Shown here piece after piece: positions 62,563 to 64,000 of a DNA stretch of 64,000 nucleotides. Under the pieces are notes generated by a model. That model saw nothing but the letters and a program-made list of their open reading frames with translations. It searched no databases and was not told the origin of the DNA. A program made the translations under genes and the position numbers. The stretch comes from Diphasiastrum complanatum (taxonomy: Eukaryota; Streptophyta; Lycopodiopsida; Lycopodiales; Lycopodiaceae), in contig CM055109.1 in the NCBI GenBank assembly GCA_029204225.1, positions 21,474,405-21,538,404 on the forward strand. Reading direction: 5' to 3'. How positions within the stretch are numbered: position 1 is the first letter of the stretch; every line of letters starts with the position of its first letter.

Positions 62563-63420
62563 GGTAGCTTATATATCTCATGACTCGAATAAGAGTCTTC
62601 CAATGGGTAATGCCAGGATTAGCCATATATTGGCTGAGTGAGCTTACAACAAAAGAGATATATGGTCTTGTACAGACCATTGCGTACATGAGAGATCCAA
62701 GTATCGATCGATACATATATTCTCTCATCTGCTCCTCTTCCTGCTTGGTCTGGGGACATTGGTCCTTTGACAGATGCAGACCTGGATCCATTGGTGAGTG
62801 AGCTAATTTACAATTCATCAAATTGTATATGTTAAGAACATTGTGAAGATACCTTTGTTGAGTGATGTAAATCAGTCGATTTGCTCTGTCTCTATGGATT
62901 TGAATTCCAAGACAGAAGTGAGCTTCGTCCAGATTAGTCATGTCAAATTCTGAGAACAGCATCTGTTTTGCATCCTTGACCATTTTGGTATTGTTGCTGA
63001 AGAGCAACGTCTCATCAACGTACAAGGTGATGATAATGAAGGATTGTTGTACTGACCTTGAATAAACGTTGCAGTCAACAGTGCTTGGTTTGAATCCTTG
63101 TTCAATGAGGAATGTGTTATTCCTCTGAAACCAAGCTCTGGCAGACTGTTTTAAGCCATACAATGCATTGTGGAGTTTACAGACATGATTTTTCATGCCT
63201 TCCAGAATGTATTCTTTGGGCTGGATCATGTAGATATCTTCTTGTATGACTCCGTTCAGATAGGCTGTTTGTGCATCAAGTTAATGTACTTCGAGGTCGG
63301 CAACTGCAGCATAAGACAAGAGCATTCGGATCAACAAATGTTTGACGACTGGACTAAAACTCTCACTGTAGTCGACATTCGAGATCTGGGTGAATCCTTG
63401 TGCTACTAGTCTAGCCTTCA
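62531..63420 (-). pseudogene. Copia C3 reverse transcriptase
   Basis: Minus-strand RT: MIQPKEYILEGMKNHVCKLH, NALYGLKQSARAWFQRNNTF and the catalytic box LYVDETLLFSNN, in which the second Asp of YVDD is Glu. It goes on to LNEAHFCLGIQIHRDRANR-like sequence, QQRYLHNVLNIYNLMNCKLA, GSLMYAMVCTRPYISFVVSS and MRYI. The N-terminal part beyond 63229 is frame-shifted. The Asp to Glu change should abolish or cripple polymerisation. Confidence 0.9.
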
Positions 63421-64000
63421 TTCGATCAATTGCTCTGTGGCATTATATTTGATCTTAAAGATCCACTTGCGATCAATAATATTGAGCCTATAAGGAGCTT
63501 CGACTAATGACCATGTCTGATTCCTTGATTAGAGAGAATACTCTTTGTCCATGGCTTCTCTCCAGAGATCAGAGTCTGGTTGGCTGAGTGCCTCTTCGAC
63601 TGTCATCGGTTCTGCATCAAGAGACAGGCAGACTCAGGAGTATAACCTTGTGGGCTATGTGCGCACTCGACTTTATCTTCTGGGATAGATTCGACTGATG
63701 AACCGCTCCTGGGACTTGTTGCTGGGGTAGCAGCCAACATCTTCAACTGATTCGTTGTCTCGAAGTGGGTCGATCAATTAGGACATGCCTGAGCCAGAAG
63801 CTCATATTGGTCGTTGTCAATGGCAGAGAGATGTTAGGATCTTCTTGAGCAATATCCTTGCCTTTGAGGGTCAACGAATTGATCCTCGATAAAGACTATA
63901 TTCCGGCTATACAAGATTTTGCTGGGGTATCAGGATTGTACAGCTTGTAGTGTTATCAACGAAGTAATATCCGATCAGGATGGTCTTGAGAACTTGGAAG
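63421..64000 (-). pseudogene. Copia C3 RT start, linker and integrase tail, running off the window
   Basis: Decayed minus-strand sequence matching the C1 and C2 copies: WREAMDKEYSL near 63570-63540, an acidic linker (DNESVEDVGCYPSNKSQERF-like, about 63760-63700), and an end in LVLKTILIGYY-type sequence at 64000. Many single-base indels break the frame. The rest of the element lies beyond the right edge. Confidence 0.78.

Overview
This window is nuclear DNA from a land plant. It holds two conserved eukaryotic housekeeping genes with GT-AG introns, both matching plant families, set in a dense nest of Ty1/copia and Ty3/gypsy LTR retrotransposons, one LINE, and very long AG/CT microsatellites. 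The mostly short introns, together with the abundance of copia elements and AG/CT repeats, would fit a bryophyte, lycophyte or fern. I cannot fix the lineage from the sequence alone.

Host genes. (1) At 946-3691 (+), the last ten coding exons of an LMBR1-like (LIMR family) multipass membrane protein; its N-terminal half lies outside the window or was displaced by the copia debris at 1-360. (2) At 28224-31891 (+), a complete 12-exon LAMMER (AFC/CLK-type) dual-specificity kinase of 490 residues, preceded by a CT-rich tract and a five-unit degenerate minisatellite in its presumptive promoter/5' UTR.

Mobile DNA, left to right: copia integrase scrap (1-124, -); decayed LINE (5330-7690, -); copia gag scrap (7716-7886, +); copia family C1 with 3' LTR, RNase H, RT and integrase (7887-11875, -), cut off by a GA microsatellite; an unassigned AT-rich stretch; gypsy gag-protease-RT start (15849-19201, -) abutting a copia gag-protease with its own PBS and LTR edge (19206 to beyond 20642, -); two more PBS/LTR edges (21.9 and 23.7 kb); a 1.65-kb tandem duplication (23963-27241); an internally deleted copia D (35836-38873, +); an LTR/PBS start (39201-39632, +); gypsy RT-RNase H (41290-42530, -) and a PBS/LTR edge (43645 onward); copia C2 split into 44336-46575 and 53707-55275 (+), with copia A (46725-50631) and other DNA in between; a copia gag-RNase H deletion remnant (55280-56110, -); and C3, a C1-family element whose 3' LTR (56156-62021) was split by element B (56720-61479), followed by RNase H, RT and integrase running off the right edge (-).

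The most unusual items are element B and a motif. Element B is a 4.76-kb non-autonomous LTR element with 832/834-bp LTRs and a TCTTA target duplication. Its single 432-codon open frame begins with gag-type zinc-knuckle sequence related to element A and then becomes largely unrecognisable. A palindromic motif built on TTCACACGTGTGAA recurs in the LTRs and leaders of both A and B. No pol gene in the window looks intact. The region reads as ordinary genes embedded in repeatedly inserted, deleted and recombined retroelements.
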